This document shows positions 38,027 through 49,706 of a stretch of 64,000 bases of DNA, one piece after another. Location of the stretch: positions 930,001-994,000 of the forward strand of contig NZ_CP012981.1 in assembly GCF_001411495.1 (NCBI RefSeq), written 5' to 3'. Both the position numbers and the translations under genes were made by a program. The stretch's first letter is position 1. The number at the start of each line of letters is the position of its first letter. Below the pieces are notes generated by a model. That model saw nothing but the letters and a program-made list of their open reading frames with translations, had not been told where the DNA came from and did no database searches. This stretch comes from Burkholderia cepacia ATCC 25416. GTDB taxonomy: Bacteria > Pseudomonadota > Gammaproteobacteria > Burkholderiales > Burkholderiaceae.

Positions 38027-39811
38027 ATGAAGACGATGGTACGCAACAAGACCTTCTGGGTGTTTCTCGTGGTGCTGTTCGCGCTGCCGGTGCTGCCTGG
38101 TGCGCTGCAGGTGCCCGAATACTGGATCACGCTGCTGAACTACATCGGCCTCTACGCGATCGTCGCGATCGGGCTCGTGCTGCTGACGGGCGTCGGCGGG
38201 ATGACGAGCTTCGGGCAGGCCGCGTTCGTCGGCATCGGCGCCTATGCGACCGCGTTCCTGACGACGCGATACGGCGTGTCGCCGTGGCTCGCGCTGATCG
38301 TCGGTGTCGTACTGACGGCGGTCGTCGCGCTCGTGCTCGGCGCGGTCACGATGCGGCTGTCCGGCCACTTCCTGCCGCTCGGCACGATCGCGTGGGGCCT
38401 CGCGCTGTTCTACCTGTTCGGCAACCTCGAACTGCTCGGCAAGTACGACGGCATCAACGGGATTCCGGCGCTGAACCTGTTCGGCATCGAGCTTGGAAGC
38501 GGGCGCAGCCTGTATTTCCTGATCTGGGCCGTCGTGCTGGCTGCGATCGTGTCGGTGCAGAACCTGCTGAACAGCCGCCCGGGCCGTGCGATCCGCGCGC
38601 TGCGCGGCGGCGGCGTGATGGCCGAGGCGATGGGCGTGAACACCGCGTGGATGCGCGTCGTGATCTTCGTCTATGCGGCCGTGCTCGCGGCCGTATCGGG
38701 TTTCCTGTACGCGCACCTGCAACGCGCGGTGAACCCGACGCCGTTCGGGCTGAACCACGGGATCGAGTTCCTGTTCATGGCCGTGGTCGGCGGCGTGTCG
38801 CATGTGTGGGGCGCGGTGCTCGGCGCGGCGATCCTGACCGTGCTGCAGGACTATCTGCAGACGCTGCTGCCGAAGCTGCTCGGCTCGGAAGGCAACTTCG
38901 AGATCATCGTGTTCGGCGTGCTGATGGTGCTGCTGCTGCAGTACGCGCGCCAGGGCGTGTGGCCGTTCGTCGCGAGGCTGTTCCCGCGCGGGCCGCGCGC
39001 GCATGTGCCCGAGCACGCGGATCCGTTGCCGCAGCGCGCGAAGCCGACGGCCGGCGAGCCGCTGCTCGTCGTCGACAATGCGCGCAAGCAGTTCGGCGGG
39101 CTCGTGGCCGTCAACGACGTCAGCTTCGACGTGAAAGCGGGGCAGATCATCGGGCTGATCGGCCCGAACGGCGCCGGCAAGTCGACCACGTTCAACCTCG
39201 TGACGGGTGTGCTGAAGCCGACGGGCGGCACGATCACGTTCCGTGGCGAGCGTATCGACGGGCTCACATCGCGCCAGATCGTCCGCCGCGGCATCGGCCG
39301 GACGTTCCAGCACGTGAAGCTGTTGCCGGCGATGACGGTGCTCGAGAACGTCGCGATCGGTGCGCACCTGCGTGGCCGTACGGGCGTGTGGCGCAGCGTC
39401 GCGCGGCTCAATGCACATGAGGAAGCGCAGTTGCTGGCTGAGGCCGCACGCCAGATTCGCCGCGTCGGGCTTGAAAAGCACATGTACGACGAAGCGGGCA
39501 GCCTCGCGCTGGGGCAGCAGCGGATTCTCGAAATCGCGCGGGCGCTGTGCTGCGATCCGACGCTGCTGCTGCTCGACGAGCCGGCCGCCGGGCTGCGTTA
39601 CCAGGAGAAGCAGCAACTCGCTGATCTGCTGCGGCGGCTGAAGGCGGAAGGCATGAGCGTGTTGCTCGTGGAACACGACATGGATTTCGTGATGAATCTC
39701 ACCGACCGTTTGGTGGTGATGGAGTTCGGCACGCGGATCGCGGAAGGACTGCCGCAAGACGTGCAGCAGGATCCGGCGGTGCTGGAGGCGTATCTGGGCG
39801 GGGTGGAGTGA
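38027..39811 (+). CDS. Fused HAAT permease-ATPase (LivM-LivG fusion)
   Basis: 594 residues in one frame. Residues 1-315 are a LivM permease ([50 protein letters not shown]). A short linker rich in Pro, Arg and Lys leads to a LivG-type ATPase from about residue 344, with Walker [13 protein letters not shown], signature [15 protein letters not shown] and Walker [13 protein letters not shown]. The fusion fixes permease and ATPase in a 1:1 ratio. No sign of a sequencing frameshift; the linker is continuous. AGGAG lies before the ATG. Confidence 0.92.
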   Translation: MKTMVRNKTFWVFLVVLFALPVLPGALQVPEYWITLLNYIGLYAIVAIGLVLLTGVGGMTSFGQAAFVGIGAYATAFLTTRYGVSPWLALIVGVVLTAVVALVLGAVTMRLSGHFLPLGTIAWGLALFYLFGNLELLGKYDGINGIPALNLFGIELGSGRSLYFLIWAVVLAAIVSVQNLLNSRPGRAIRALRGGGVMAEAMGVNTAWMRVVIFVYAAVLAAVSGFLYAHLQRAVNPTPFGLNHGIEFLFMAVVGGVSHVWGAVLGAAILTVLQDYLQTLLPKLLGSEGNFEIIVFGVLMVLLLQYARQGVWPFVARLFPRGPRAHVPEHADPLPQRAKPTAGEPLLVVDNARKQFGGLVAVNDVSFDVKAGQIIGLIGPNGAGKSTTFNLVTGVLKPTGGTITFRGERIDGLTSRQIVRRGIGRTFQHVKLLPAMTVLENVAIGAHLRGRTGVWRSVARLNAHEEAQLLAEAARQIRRVGLEKHMYDEAGSLALGQQRILEIARALCCDPTLLLLDEPAAGLRYQEKQQLADLLRRLKAEGMSVLLVEHDMDFVMNLTDRLVVMEFGTRIAEGLPQDVQQDPAVLEAYLGGVE

Positions 39812-40566
39812 TGACGGACACGACGATGCCGATTCTCGAAGTGCGCGGGCTGGCGGTCCGGTACGGGAAGGTGGAGGCGCTGCACGGCGCGGCGATCAAG
39901 GTTGGCGCGGGGCAGATCGTCAGCGTGATCGGCCCGAACGGCGCCGGCAAATCGACGCTGCTGAACGCGATCATGGGCGCGCTGCCGGTGACCGGGCATG
40001 CATCGGGTGCGATCGTGTACCGCGGTCACGACGTCGGTGCATTGCCGGTCGAACAGCGCGTCGCACGCGGGATGTGCCTCGTACCGGAAAAGCGTGAGCT
40101 GTTCAGCACGATGACGGTCGAAGACAACCTCGTATTGGGCGCGTATCGGCGCAAGCAGGCCGGTGAAGCGAACTTCCTCGACCAGCTCGATCATGTGTTC
40201 GCCCTGTTTCCGCGGCTGAAGGAGCGCCGCAAGCAGGCGGCCGGCACGCTATCCGGCGGCGAGCGGCAGATGCTTGCGGTGGGACGCGCACTGATGGGCA
40301 AGCCCGATCTGCTGATGCTCGACGAGCCGAGCCTCGGGCTGGCGCCGCTGATCGTGAAGGAGATTTTTCATATCATCAGCGCGTTGCGCGGGACGGGCGT
40401 GGCGACACTGCTGATCGAGCAGAACGCACGGGCTGCACTGCAGATCTCCGATTACGGCTATGTGCTGGAGACAGGCGAATTTGCGCTGGAAGGGCCGGCG
40501 GCCGAACTTGCGCAGAATCCACGCGTGATCGAGACGTACCTCGGGCTAGTGAAGAAAACGGCCTGA
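39811..40566 (+). CDS. HAAT importer ATPase (LivF-like)
   Basis: 251 residues. Walker [17 protein letters not shown] (normal Lys), signature [20 protein letters not shown], Walker [17 protein letters not shown]-loop LIEQNARA. It is the second ATPase of importer 2. The ATG at 39811 overlaps the fusion-gene stop (TGATG) and has GGAG upstream. Transcription probably stops at the parS-bearing hairpin 28 bases after the stop codon. Confidence 0.92.
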   Translation: MTDTTMPILEVRGLAVRYGKVEALHGAAIKVGAGQIVSVIGPNGAGKSTLLNAIMGALPVTGHASGAIVYRGHDVGALPVEQRVARGMCLVPEKRELFSTMTVEDNLVLGAYRRKQAGEANFLDQLDHVFALFPRLKERRKQAAGTLSGGERQMLAVGRALMGKPDLLMLDEPSLGLAPLIVKEIFHIISALRGTGVATLLIEQNARAALQISDYGYVLETGEFALEGPAAELAQNPRVIETYLGLVKKTA

Positions 40567-40593
40567 TCGGTGGTGTGGTGGGCGGGAAACGGG

Positions 40594-40630
40594 CGGCGTG
40601 TTTCACGTGAAACACGCCGTTTTTGTTTTT
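40594..40630 (+). other. parS site 1 (perfect) embedded in an intrinsic terminator hairpin
   Basis: TGTTTCACGTGAAACA at 40599-40614 is an exact match to the bacterial chromosomal parS consensus bound by ParB. It is the centre of a perfect 26-bp palindrome (40594-40619, arms extended by CGGCG/CGCCG) followed by TTTTTGTTTTTG. The whole is thus also shaped as a rho-independent terminator for the LivF-like gene ending at 40566. Confidence 0.92.
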
Positions 40631-40900
40631 GGGTGAGATGCGACCCCGACACGCGACGGCTAGCGGCCGGGGGATAAGTGCAAGGGAAACAATCGGAAGC
40701 TCTGTGCAGCGCGGACGACGATCCGGAGCATCGTTCGCCGGTGGCTGTCGCCTGTTCCGCACACTGGGGATGTTGTGCCGGGTCACAGGGGATAAGTGTC
40801 GGGCGAACTGTCTGAAATTCTGTGAGGGAGAGGGTGGGTGCGGTCGCACAGGGTGTTCCGTCCAGGTTGCCGTGCGGGGCACAGGCATCGAACGGGTATG

Positions 40901-40916
40901 TGTTCCACGTGAAATT
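40901..40916. other. parS site 2 (degenerate)
   Basis: TGTTCCACGTGAAATT. Position 5 is C, as in the Bacillus form of parS. The last two bases differ from consensus. The CACGTGAAA core is intact. It is intergenic, upstream of mnmG. Confidence 0.55.
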
Positions 40917-41146
40917 TCCCGGCAAGCGAATTTTTTTGCACAGGCGCAACGATGTGGCGCCGGCGGGCCGGAAGCGTTGCCGGAGCGGGCTCTGCGCCAC
41001 GGATTCCGCGGCCGAGCACTTAAAAATCGCCGAAATGCACAGACCCTACCATTCGGACGGCCTTCGGGTGAAAAGCGAACCCGCTATAATTCGGCCCATA
41101 CATTTCTCAGATAGGTTCGTGCGCCGTCCTGCGTACGGAATCCACC

Positions 41147-43117
41147 ATGCTTTTTCCCACAGAATTTGACGTCATCGTCGTCGGTGGCGGTCATGCCGGC
41201 ACGGAAGCCGCGCTGGCGTCCGCCCGCATGGGCGCAAAGACATTACTGCTGACCCACAACATCGAAACGCTTGGGCAGATGAGCTGCAATCCGTCGATCG
41301 GCGGCATTGGCAAGGGCCATCTGGTCAAGGAAGTCGATGCGCTGGGCGGCGCAATGGCAGCCGCGACCGACGAGAGCGGTATTCAGTTCCGGATCCTCAA
41401 TTCGTCGAAGGGGCCGGCCGTGCGCGCGACGCGTGCGCAGGCCGATCGCATCCTGTACAAGGCCGCGATTCGCCACCGGCTCGAGAATCAGCCGAACCTG
41501 TGGCTGTTCCAGCAAGCTGTCGACGACCTGATGGTCGAAGGCGACCGCGTGGTGGGCGCCGTCACGCAGATCGGCATCCGCTTCCGTGCGCGTGCGGTCG
41601 TGCTGACCGCCGGTACGTTCCTCGACGGCAAGATTCACGTCGGCCTGAACAACTATACGGGTGGTCGTGCGGGCGATCCGGCGGCCGTGTCGCTGTCATC
41701 GCGCCTGAAGGAGCTGAAGCTGCCGCAGGGCCGCCTGAAGACCGGTACGCCGCCGCGTATCGATGGTCGCTCGATCGACTTCTCGCAGCTGGATGAGCAG
41801 CCGGGCGATCTCGATCCGATCCCCGTCTTCTCGTTCCTGGGCCGTGCGGAGCAGCATCCGCAGCAACTGCCGTGCTGGGTCACGCATACGAACGAGCGCA
41901 CGCACGACATCATTCGTGGCGGCCTCGACCGTTCGCCTATGTATACAGGCGTGATCGAAGGCGTCGGGCCGCGCTATTGCCCGTCGATCGAGGACAAGAT
42001 TCACCGGTTCGCTTCGAAGGAATCGCACCAGATCTTCCTGGAACCGGAGGGGCTGACGACCAACGAGTTCTACCCGAACGGGATCTCGACGAGCCTGCCG
42101 TTCGACGTCCAGCTCGAGCTCGTGCACTCGATGCGCGGCCTCGAGAACGCGCATATCCTGCGCCCCGGCTACGCGATCGAGTACGACTACTTCGACCCGC
42201 GTGCGCTGAAGGCGTCGCTCGAAACGAAGGCGATCAACGGGCTGTTCTTTGCGGGCCAGATCAACGGGACGACGGGCTATGAAGAAGCGGCCGCGCAGGG
42301 TCTGCTGGCCGGTCTCAACGCTGGCCGCTACGTGCAGGAGAAGGACGCATGGTGCCCGCGCCGTGACCAGGCCTACCTTGGCGTGCTGGTCGACGATCTC
42401 GTGACGCGCGGTGTGGCCGAGCCGTACCGGATGTTCACGAGCCGCGCCGAGTATCGCCTCAGCCTGCGTGAAGACAATGCTGACATGCGCTTGACCGAGA
42501 TCGGCCGCGAACTGGGGCTCGTCGACGACGCACGCTGGGACGCATTCAGTCGGAAGCGCGACGCTGTTTCACGTGAAACCGAACGCCTGAAGTCGACGTG
42601 GGTCACGCCGAAGACGTTGCCGCTGGAAGAGGCGACCGCGCTCCTCGGCAAGGCGATCGACCACGAATACAGCCTCGCCGAACTGCTGCGCCGTCCGGGT
42701 ATCAGCTACGACGGTGTGTGCGGACTGAAGGGCGGCGAGTGCGGCCCCGCCGAGCCGCTGGCCGACGATCCGGTGCTGCTCGAGCAGATCAAGGAGCAGG
42801 TCGAGATCGGCATCAAGTATCAGGGCTACATCGAGCGCCAGGCATCGGAAATCGAACGCAACGATGCGAACGAGAACACGCGCCTGCCCGACGGTATCGA
42901 TTACCGCGAAGTCCGCGGCCTGTCGTTCGAGGTGAGCCAGAAGCTCAACGAGTTCCGACCGGAAACGATCGGGCAGGCGTCGCGCATCTCGGGTGTCACG
43001 CCGGCGGCAATTTCGCTGCTGATGGTGCACCTGAAGCGTCGCGGCCTGGGCCGCCGTAATGGCACGGCCGAAGCGGCAGCGGAGCAGGGGGACGGCGCCG
43101 TCCCGACGCAACAATGA
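41147..43117 (+). CDS. mnmG: tRNA uridine 5-carboxymethylaminomethyl modification enzyme MnmG (GidA)
   Basis: 656 residues. The FAD motif is [23 protein letters not shown]; then [26 protein letters not shown] and [27 protein letters not shown], both MnmG signatures. With MnmE it installs cmnm5U at the wobble uridine of tRNAs, feeding MnmC (encoded at 11946). It is origin-proximal in many bacteria. A parS lies inside the gene. The stop overlaps the rsmG start (ATGA). Confidence 0.98.
   Translation: MLFPTEFDVIVVGGGHAGTEAALASARMGAKTLLLTHNIETLGQMSCNPSIGGIGKGHLVKEVDALGGAMAAATDESGIQFRILNSSKGPAVRATRAQADRILYKAAIRHRLENQPNLWLFQQAVDDLMVEGDRVVGAVTQIGIRFRARAVVLTAGTFLDGKIHVGLNNYTGGRAGDPAAVSLSSRLKELKLPQGRLKTGTPPRIDGRSIDFSQLDEQPGDLDPIPVFSFLGRAEQHPQQLPCWVTHTNERTHDIIRGGLDRSPMYTGVIEGVGPRYCPSIEDKIHRFASKESHQIFLEPEGLTTNEFYPNGISTSLPFDVQLELVHSMRGLENAHILRPGYAIEYDYFDPRALKASLETKAINGLFFAGQINGTTGYEEAAAQGLLAGLNAGRYVQEKDAWCPRRDQAYLGVLVDDLVTRGVAEPYRMFTSRAEYRLSLREDNADMRLTEIGRELGLVDDARWDAFSRKRDAVSRETERLKSTWVTPKTLPLEEATALLGKAIDHEYSLAELLRRPGISYDGVCGLKGGECGPAEPLADDPVLLEQIKEQVEIGIKYQGYIERQASEIERNDANENTRLPDGIDYREVRGLSFEVSQKLNEFRPETIGQASRISGVTPAAISLLMVHLKRRGLGRRNGTAEAAAEQGDGAVPTQQ
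42565..42580. other. parS site 3, inside mnmG
   Basis: TGTTTCACGTGAAACC, 15 of 16 bases of consensus, with a complete 14-bp GTTTCACGTGAAAC core. It encodes part of AVSRETE of MnmG, so the site is kept within a coding frame. It lies 1.3 kb from parA. Confidence 0.9.
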
Positions 43118-43800
43118 CGGCGCGTCGCGCGCCGGCGGTTAATCGGGACGTACTGGAACAGATGCTCGTCGAAGGCACGACGGCGCTCGACCTTATGCTG
43201 ACGGATACACAACGCAACCAGCTGCTCGACTACGTCGCGCTGCTCGGCAAGTGGAACGCGGTCTACAACCTGACCGCGATCCGCGACCCGAAGCAGATGC
43301 TGATCCAGCACATCCTCGATTCGCTTTCCATCGTTCCGCATCTGCGTGGCCGTGCATCAGCCCGCGTGCTCGACGTCGGCTCGGGTGGTGGATTGCCCGG
43401 TATCGTGCTGGCGATCGTCGAGCCGGATTGGCAGATCACGCTGAACGATATCGTGCAGAAGAAGTCTGCATTCCAGACCCAGATGCGTGCGGAGCTGAAG
43501 CTCGCGAACCTGTCGGTGGTCACGGGGCGGGTCGAATCGCTGCAGCCGGGTGTCGAAGTGCCGGAAAAATTCGACATGATCGTATCCCGCGCTTTCGCGG
43601 ATCTGTCCGACTTCGTTAAACTTGCTCGACACCTGGTTGCGCCGGGCGGATCGATCTGGGCAATGAAGGGCGTTCATCCGGACGACGAGATTGCGCGGTT
43701 GCCGGAAGGCAGCCGCGTGAAGCAGACGATACGGCTGGCGGTGCCGTTGCTCGATGCCGAACGGCATCTGATCGAAGTGGCCGTCGACGAAGCGAATTGA
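43114..43800 (+). CDS. rsmG: 16S rRNA (guanine527-N7)-methyltransferase RsmG (GidB)
   Basis: 228 residues. [26 protein letters not shown] is the RsmG N-terminal signature, followed by the SAM-binding motif [19 protein letters not shown] and later [19 protein letters not shown]. It methylates G527 of 16S rRNA; loss in other bacteria gives low-level streptomycin resistance. It is coupled to mnmG by an ATGA overlap and followed 56 bases later by parA. Confidence 0.96.
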   Translation: MTARRAPAVNRDVLEQMLVEGTTALDLMLTDTQRNQLLDYVALLGKWNAVYNLTAIRDPKQMLIQHILDSLSIVPHLRGRASARVLDVGSGGGLPGIVLAIVEPDWQITLNDIVQKKSAFQTQMRAELKLANLSVVTGRVESLQPGVEVPEKFDMIVSRAFADLSDFVKLARHLVAPGGSIWAMKGVHPDDEIARLPEGSRVKQTIRLAVPLLDAERHLIEVAVDEAN

Positions 43801-43856
43801 AGGGCCGGCGCGCGATGGCGCGCCGTTTGTTTGAAGGTAAAGGGAACACACCAACG

Positions 43857-44636
43857 ATGGCAAAGATCTTCTGCGTTGCGAACCAGAAGGGGGGCGTCGG
43901 CAAGACGACGACATCGGTCAATCTCGCCGCAAGCCTTGCAGCGCAGGAGCAACGAGTCCTGCTGATCGATCTCGACCCTCAGGGTAACGCGACGATGGGC
44001 AGCGGGATCGACAAGGCTGCTTGCGAAGCGACCGTGTACGAGGTGCTGGTCGACGGCGTGTCGGTGACCGACGCGCGCATCCGGCCGGACGGCGTCACCT
44101 ACGACGTGCTACCCGCGAACCGCGAGCTGTCCGGTGCCGAGATCGAACTGATCAGCATCGACAACCGCGAGCGCCGGCTGAAGGCCGCGCTCGAGCACGT
44201 GGCCGACGACTACGATTTCGTGCTGATCGATTGCCCGCCGACGCTGTCGCTGCTGACGCTGAACGGCTTGTGCGCGGCGCACGGCGTCGTGATCCCCATG
44301 CAGTGCGAATACTTTGCACTGGAGGGGTTGTCGGACCTCGTCAACACGATCAAGCAGGTTCACGCGAACATGAACCGCGACCTGAAGATCATCGGCTTGC
44401 TGCGTGTGATGTTCGATCCGCGCATCACGCTGCAGCAGCAAGTCTCCGATCAACTGAAAGCGCACTTCGGCGACAAGGTGTTCGACGCGGTGATTCCGCG
44501 CAACGTGCGCCTGGCGGAAGCGCCGAGTTACGGGCTGCCGGGCGTCGTGTTCGACCGCAGCTCGCGCGGTGCGCAAGCGTATCTCCAGTTCGGTGCCGAG
44601 ATGATCGACCGCGTTCGCGCGTTCGAGGTGTCGTGA
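43857..44636 (+). CDS. parA: Chromosome-partitioning ATPase ParA (Soj)
   Basis: 259 residues from MAKIFCVANQKGGVGKTTTSVNLAASL, the deviant Walker A of ParA/MinD ATPases. Then LIDLDPQGNATMG, FVLIDCPPTLSLLTLNGL and RNVRLAEAPSYGLP. It lacks the N-terminal helix-turn-helix of plasmid type Ia ParA, so it is the chromosomal Soj type. It uses ATP-dependent nucleoid binding to move ParB-parS complexes. The start is placed at the conserved MAKIF; 20 more codons are open upstream. Confidence 0.97.
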   Translation: MAKIFCVANQKGGVGKTTTSVNLAASLAAQEQRVLLIDLDPQGNATMGSGIDKAACEATVYEVLVDGVSVTDARIRPDGVTYDVLPANRELSGAEIELISIDNRERRLKAALEHVADDYDFVLIDCPPTLSLLTLNGLCAAHGVVIPMQCEYFALEGLSDLVNTIKQVHANMNRDLKIIGLLRVMFDPRITLQQQVSDQLKAHFGDKVFDAVIPRNVRLAEAPSYGLPGVVFDRSSRGAQAYLQFGAEMIDRVRAFEVS

Positions 44637-44667
44637 TCCGGACATGAGCGAAGCGAGGAAGAAAGAC

Positions 44668-45561
44668 ATGAACGCGGTACCAAAGAAGAAGGGCTTGGGA
44701 CGTGGCCTCGAAGCGCTGCTCGGCGGCAGTGCCGATATCACCGAAGCGGTGAAGATCGAAGGGGCACCGAACACGCTCGCGCTCGGCAAGCTGCAGGCCG
44801 GCAAGTACCAGCCGCGGACGCGGATGGACGAAGGCAGCCTGCAGGAGCTCGCGGCGAGCATTCGCGCACAGGGCGTGATGCAGCCGATCCTGGTACGGCC
44901 CATTTCGTCAGACAAATACGAGATCATCGCGGGCGAGCGCCGTTTCCGCGCGGCACGCCTGGCGGGCCTCGATGAAGTGCCGGTGCTCGTGAAGGATGTG
45001 TCCGACCAGGCCGCCGCGGCGATGGCGCTGATCGAGAACATCCAGCGCGAGGATCTGAACCCGCTCGAAGAGGCGCACGGTATCCAGCGCCTGCTCGACG
45101 AGTTCGGTTTCACGCACGAACAGGCGGCCGAATCGGTCGGCCGTTCGCGCAGCGCGGTGTCGAACCTGCTGCGCCTGCTGAACCTGGCTTCGCCGGTGCA
45201 GACGATGCTGCTGGCCGGTGATCTCGACATGGGGCATGCGCGCGCGCTGCTCGCCGTCGATGCGGCCACGCAGATCACGCTCGCCCATCAGGTCGTCAAC
45301 AAGCGCATGTCGGTGCGGGAGACCGAGAAGCTCGTCACGCACACGACGAAGGAAGCGCCGGCCGTGAAGGCGCGCGCGAAGGACGACGGCGGGCGCGATA
45401 CGCGCCGTCTCGAGGAGGAGTTGTCCGACCTGCTCGCGTCGACGGTGAAGATCAAGCTCGGCCGCCGAGGACGAGGGCAGGTCACGATCGACTTCGGCAA
45501 CCTCGACGCGCTCGAGGGCATTCTCGTGCGGCTGCGCGGCAACGTCGCGACCGAAGAGTAA
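44668..45561 (+). CDS. parB: Chromosome-partitioning protein ParB (Spo0J)
   Basis: 297 residues from MNAVPKKKGLGRGLEALLGG (a start at 44644 would add eight). The CTP-binding ParB/Srx domain has LQAGKYQPRTRMDEGSLQEL and EIIAGERRFRAARLAG (the GERRxR motif), with ENIQREDLNPLEEA. The helix-turn-helix is FTHEQAAESVGRSRSAVSNLLRLL, and the C-terminal dimer domain is present. It binds the parS sites at 40599, 40901 and 42565 and spreads from them. AGGA eight bases upstream supports the start at 44668. Confidence 0.97.
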   Translation: MNAVPKKKGLGRGLEALLGGSADITEAVKIEGAPNTLALGKLQAGKYQPRTRMDEGSLQELAASIRAQGVMQPILVRPISSDKYEIIAGERRFRAARLAGLDEVPVLVKDVSDQAAAAMALIENIQREDLNPLEEAHGIQRLLDEFGFTHEQAAESVGRSRSAVSNLLRLLNLASPVQTMLLAGDLDMGHARALLAVDAATQITLAHQVVNKRMSVRETEKLVTHTTKEAPAVKARAKDDGGRDTRRLEEELSDLLASTVKIKLGRRGRGQVTIDFGNLDALEGILVRLRGNVATEE

Positions 45562-45571
45562 CGCGGTGCCG

Positions 45572-46702
45572 ATGGAGAAGACGGGCGCGCCGACGCCGCG
45601 CCGGTGGCTGGGATGGCTTGCGCAGGAGCCGGTGCTGTCGGTGCTCGTACTTGGCCTGATCGTGCTGCAATGGGTGCGTCCGCAACCATTTTCCGTGTTG
45701 GCCGGTCGCGTCGACTGGCAGACGGTCGCGACGCTGGCGGGCCTGCTGATGCTGACCAAGGCGCTCGAGTTGTCCGGCTGCCTGATGTGGCTCGCACACC
45801 GCATCGTGCATCACGTGCATTCCGAACGCGGGCTCGCGTTGTTGCTCGTAGGGTTCGCCGCGTTGTTGTCGATGTGGCTCACCAACGACGTCGCGCTGTT
45901 CGTCGTCGTGCCGTTGATGGTCTCGCTGCGTGCGCTGACGCCACTGCCGTTCCGGCGGCTCGTGATCGTCGTTGCGCTGGCGGTCAACGCGGGGTCCGTC
46001 GCGACGCCGCTCGGCAATCCCCAGAATCTTTTCCTGTGGCAATTGAGCGGTGCGTCGTTCGGCCGCTTCGTGGTCACGCTCGGGCCGCTCGCGATCGCGC
46101 TGATGGCGCTGCTGCTCGTGCTGACCGCATGCGCGTTTCGCGCAAAGCCGCTCGACTTGTCCGGCGATGTCACAGCGCTGCCCGTGCAACGCATGCACGC
46201 GCTGATCGCGGCGGTGCTGTTCGCCGCGTTCGTGCTGCTCGCCGATGCGCATCATCCGCTGCCCGGTCTCGTCGGTGTCGCCATCGTGCTGCTCGCCGTC
46301 AAACGCGACGCAGTCCTGAAGATCGACTGGCTGCTGCTGCTGATCTTCGTACTGATGTTCGTCGTGCTGCGTACCGCGGCTGCGCTGCCCGTCGTGCACG
46401 ACACGATTGCGAATGCGCAACTCGATTCGCCGCTGCGCGTCTACGCGGCCGGCGCGCTGTTGTCACAGGTCATCAGCAATGTACCGGCCGCGATCCTGCT
46501 GTCGGAATTCACGCACGACTGGCGTGCGCTCGCGTTCGGCGTATCGGTCGGCGGCTTCGGTTTCGCGATCGGCTCGCTTGCGAACCTGATCGCGGTGCGT
46601 CTCGCGAAGGAGCCGCGCATGTGGCTGCCGTTCCATCTGGTTTCGATTCCGTTCGCACTCGCCAGTGCGGCGGTCGGCGCGTGGCTGCTCGTTCACGGTT
46701 GA
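45572..46702 (+). CDS. Ion-transporter-superfamily (ArsB/NhaD/SLC13-like) membrane protein
   Basis: 376 residues, about ten membrane segments. Two repeats typical of the IT superfamily carry ALLSMWLTNDVALFVVVPLMVSL and VISNVPAAILLSEF, and VATPLGNPQNLFLWQL is the ArsB/CitM-like motif. It probably moves an anion or Na+ across the inner membrane; substrate unknown. The ATG is 10 bases after the parB stop (a GTG at 45566 is also in frame), so it may share the parAB transcript, an unusual companion. Confidence 0.8.
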   Translation: MEKTGAPTPRRWLGWLAQEPVLSVLVLGLIVLQWVRPQPFSVLAGRVDWQTVATLAGLLMLTKALELSGCLMWLAHRIVHHVHSERGLALLLVGFAALLSMWLTNDVALFVVVPLMVSLRALTPLPFRRLVIVVALAVNAGSVATPLGNPQNLFLWQLSGASFGRFVVTLGPLAIALMALLLVLTACAFRAKPLDLSGDVTALPVQRMHALIAAVLFAAFVLLADAHHPLPGLVGVAIVLLAVKRDAVLKIDWLLLLIFVLMFVVLRTAAALPVVHDTIANAQLDSPLRVYAAGALLSQVISNVPAAILLSEFTHDWRALAFGVSVGGFGFAIGSLANLIAVRLAKEPRMWLPFHLVSIPFALASAAVGAWLLVHG

Positions 46703-47270
46703 GTGACGCGGCTGCGTGCGGCACAGCCGTGCGATTCGGGTGGCGGGGCGGGTGCACAGTATTCGCGCTGGTTGCGGGGCTGTTGATAAGTCCGGCAATT
46801 CACAGTCGATCGCCTGTGGTGGCATGACAACTGATTGGATGATTCGACGCGTCGGCGTCGGCCCCGATTTCGGGCATCCGGTGCCGCGGGGTGGTCACAG
46901 GTTTTTCCTGCTCGGCGCTTCGTGCTTGGCGTGAGCCCGGGGCCGCGTCACGGCGTGGATTCCGGATGGCGTTCGAGCCGTCCCGCCGGCATCCGCATCG
47001 GGCCTCGTTTCCTTGTCATTTCCTCGTCGCCGGATTTTTTCGAGCAAGAAATACCGGCGCAAAAAAGCGACCTTACAACTGTCATCGTACGTCGTCGAAT
47101 CGCGTGTTTTTTCACATGATGAGGCGTCGTTTTACGCAGGTTTTTGTCGCGTCTAAAGCCTTGAATCACTTGCAACTATCGCTTACAATCGCCCGGATTT
47201 GTTAGCTAGGCACCCCTGAAAGCTTTCAGAAAGCTTGGGGCCGGGTTCAAGGATTTTGCGGAAGATTGCG
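46703..47270 (+). promoter_or_regulatory. Region upstream of the ATP synthase operon, with promoter
   Basis: 568 bases without a supported gene. Near its end is a good sigma70 promoter: TTGAAT (47161-47166), 17-base spacer, TACAAT (47184-47189). The likely leader then contains a perfect 14-bp palindrome CTGAAAGCTTTCAG (47216-47229) and a following AAAGCTT repeat. Transcription would begin near 47196, about 75 bases before atpI. Confidence 0.75.
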
Positions 47271-49104
<1,834 letters not shown>

Positions 49105-49233
49105 GGTTCCTCGGAAATATGCGTCCGGCGTGAGCCGGCGCAGGGCGGAACGGAGACTTGGGGCGCTGATCGAATGCAACTCGATGAGCGCCTTACCGTT
49201 TCATTTTTCCGGAATAGCAGATAAGGAAACACC

Positions 49234-49704
49234 GTGAATCTCAACGCAACTCTGTTTGCGCAAATGGTCGTGTTCCTGGTCCTCGCGTGGTTCACGATGA
49301 AGTTCGTGTGGCCGCCGTTGATCAACGCCCTCGACGAACGTTCGAAGAAGATCGCCGACGGCCTCGCCGCCGCCGAGAAGGGCAAGGCAGAACTCGACGC
49401 AGCGCACAAGCGCGTGGACCAGGAACTCGCGCAGGCCCGCAATGACGGCCAGCAGCGCATCGCCGACGCTGAAAAGCGTGCCCAGGCGGTCGCCGAGGAA
49501 ATCAAGGCCAACGCCCAGGCTGAAGCCGCCCGCATCGTCGCCCAGGCGAAGGCGGAAGCAGAACAGCAAATCGTGAAGGCGCGCGAAGCGCTGCGTGGCG
49601 AAGTCGCTACGCTGGCCGTGAAGGGCGCCGAGCAGATCCTGAAGCGCGAAGTCGATCAAACGGCCCACGCCCAACTGCTGAATCAACTGAAAGCCGAGCT
49701 CTGA
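49234..49704 (+). CDS. atpF: ATP synthase Fo subunit b
   Basis: 156 residues from a GTG with AAGGA eight bases upstream. One N-terminal helix ([20 protein letters not shown]) is followed by a long charged, Ala-rich coiled coil (from about residue 40 to the end), as in the stator stalk subunit b. Only one b-type gene is present, as expected for a homodimer. The gene ends two bases before atpH. Confidence 0.96.
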   Translation: MNLNATLFAQMVVFLVLAWFTMKFVWPPLINALDERSKKIADGLAAAEKGKAELDAAHKRVDQELAQARNDGQQRIADAEKRAQAVAEEIKANAQAEAARIVAQAKAEAEQQIVKAREALRGEVATLAVKGAEQILKREVDQTAHAQLLNQLKAEL

Positions 49705-49706
49705 TC

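Larger units (their letters stand above)
40567..41146. other. G-rich intergenic region upstream of mnmG with parS sites and mnmG promoter
   Basis: 580 bases with no supported gene. It holds a perfect parS in a terminator hairpin (40594-40630), a degenerate parS (40901-40916) and a perfect -10 TATAAT (41095-41100) for mnmG with no clear -35. GGGGATAAGTG motifs near 40671 and 40788 resemble DnaA boxes only in part (the CACA half is missing). Confidence 0.6.

Noticed and set aside
40660-40800. GGGGATAAGTG motifs upstream of mnmG as DnaA boxes (mnmG-linked origin as in E. coli)
   Set aside because: They share only the TTATCC half with the DnaA consensus and lack the CACA half; no perfect box is in this gap.
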